DNA of 64,000 nt, taken from NCBI GenBank assembly GCA_019752295.1, contig JAIEMK010000050.1, forward strand, positions 1 to 64,000. Direction: 5' to 3'. The DNA comes from Chitinophagaceae bacterium. GTDB lineage: Bacteria > Bacteroidota > Bacteroidia > Chitinophagales > Chitinophagaceae. The translations under genes were made by a program, and so were the position numbers. The notes below the pieces were generated by a model. The model did not search any database, was not told where the DNA came from, and worked only from the letters and a program-made list of their open reading frames with translations. Each line of letters begins with the position of its first letter. Position 1 is the stretch's first letter. Positions 63,568 to 64,000 of the stretch are shown here, piece after piece.

Positions 63568-64000
63568 ATGATGGAGAAGGATTTGAAATGGTATGCTTTA
63601 TATACCAAGCCTCGTTGGGAAAAAAAGATTGATGCAGTACTGATTAAAAAAGGTATTGAGAGCTGGTGCCCACTCAACAAGATTGAAAGACAGTGGAGCG
63701 ATCGAAAAAAAATTGTGGAAGAGCCACTTTTCAAATCCTATATTTTCGTGCACATCGATATGAAAAATAAATTGCCGGTATTACAAACCGATGGCATTCT
63801 AAACTTTGTACACTATTTGGGAAAACCTGCCGTAATCAAAGAGGAAGAGATTGATCTGATTAAACATTATCTGGCTGAAAAAGATGCCAGAGTATCGCTG
63901 ATCAGCAGAGAAGGCTTTGAAGAGTCCACAAAAATTCGTGTAAACCATGGTGTTTTTATGGGCAAGGAAGGAACAGTTCTAAAAAATGCCAAAAAGAAAA
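63568..64000 (+). CDS. UpxY/NusG-like transcription antiterminator, cut by the window edge
   Basis: The first 144 codons of a NusG-like protein. WYALYTKPRWEKKIDAVLIKKGIESWCPL is the NGN domain start, FKSYIFVHIDM and LQTDGILNFVHYLG follow, and GVFMGKEGTVL begins the KOW domain. The WCPL form and lack of a core NusG context point to the UpxY/RfaH-like group, which promotes transcription of long exopolysaccharide operons. It may mark the start of such a locus to the right. Confidence 0.85.
   Translation, partial: MMEKDLKWYALYTKPRWEKKIDAVLIKKGIESWCPLNKIERQWSDRKKIVEEPLFKSYIFVHIDMKNKLPVLQTDGILNFVHYLGKPAVIKEEEIDLIKHYLAEKDARVSLISREGFEESTKIRVNHGVFMGKEGTVLKNAKKK

Overview
The window looks like a chromosomal segment of a Bacteroidota bacterium, most likely from the Chitinophagaceae. 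I infer this from a type IX secretion sorting domain, two OMP_b-brl_3-type outer-membrane barrels with carboxypeptidase-regulatory-like N-termini, a GH109-type protein, a UpxY/NusG-like antiterminator at the right edge, A-rich start regions without a consistent Shine-Dalgarno sequence, and promoters of the TTTG / TAnnTTTG type.

Layout. 1-738: palindromic REP-like repeats followed by two chained copies of an unexplained leader repeat. 739-5941: a GH109-type oxidoreductase, a small conserved protein, a VOC-VOC-DoxX operon, a GlxA-type AraC regulator and a zinc alcohol dehydrogenase. Three of these genes start exactly at the end of the leader repeat. 5942-9135: a decayed hipBA locus with three operator dyads, a duplicated hipA tail and a truncated metallophosphoesterase. 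9240-11960: dapA, accA, tRNA-Asp, and a broken REP-associated transposase next to the same palindromes. 12042-15517: four secreted proteins of unknown role. 15768-25459: mgtE, a SET protein, a TetR-regulated EmrAB-TolC-type efflux operon, a GH1 enzyme, a response regulator and a receiver-sugar transferase fusion. 25472-27436: a beta-propeller lactonase and a GH16 glycanase. 27557-44694: histidine and tryptophan biosynthesis. 44697-64000: a thioredoxin-like protein, TonB-type barrels, Fe-S redox proteins, a PyrR-like phosphoribosyltransferase, phosphoglucomutase, pcm, DUF445, tRNA-His, an S41 protease and the start of a UpxY-like gene.

The his/trp block is the centrepiece. hisG-hisD-hisC-(sugar dehydrogenase, cytochrome c)-hisB is followed by dinB, a terminator, a complete trpEGDCFBA operon, then hisH-hisA-hisF and, after a REP block, hisIE. 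A trp operon therefore sits inside what is otherwise a his operon, and hisHAF are probably read from the trp promoter. Each half begins with a leader-peptide attenuator. The his leader has five consecutive His codons and the trp leader three consecutive Trp codons. In each, an antiterminator arm overlaps the last codons of the leader ORF and a rho-independent terminator follows. Both leader ORFs begin 6-7 bases after a -7 box, so the mRNAs are probably leaderless or nearly so.

The least explained signal is a dispersed repeat of about 80 bp. It starts with ATGAAATGAGC or a close variant, contains an imperfect hairpin, and ends exactly on the start codon of GH109, GlxA, alcohol dehydrogenase, hisIE and pcm, with a partial copy before trpG. 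It exchanges a 14-bp palindrome with the REP elements.
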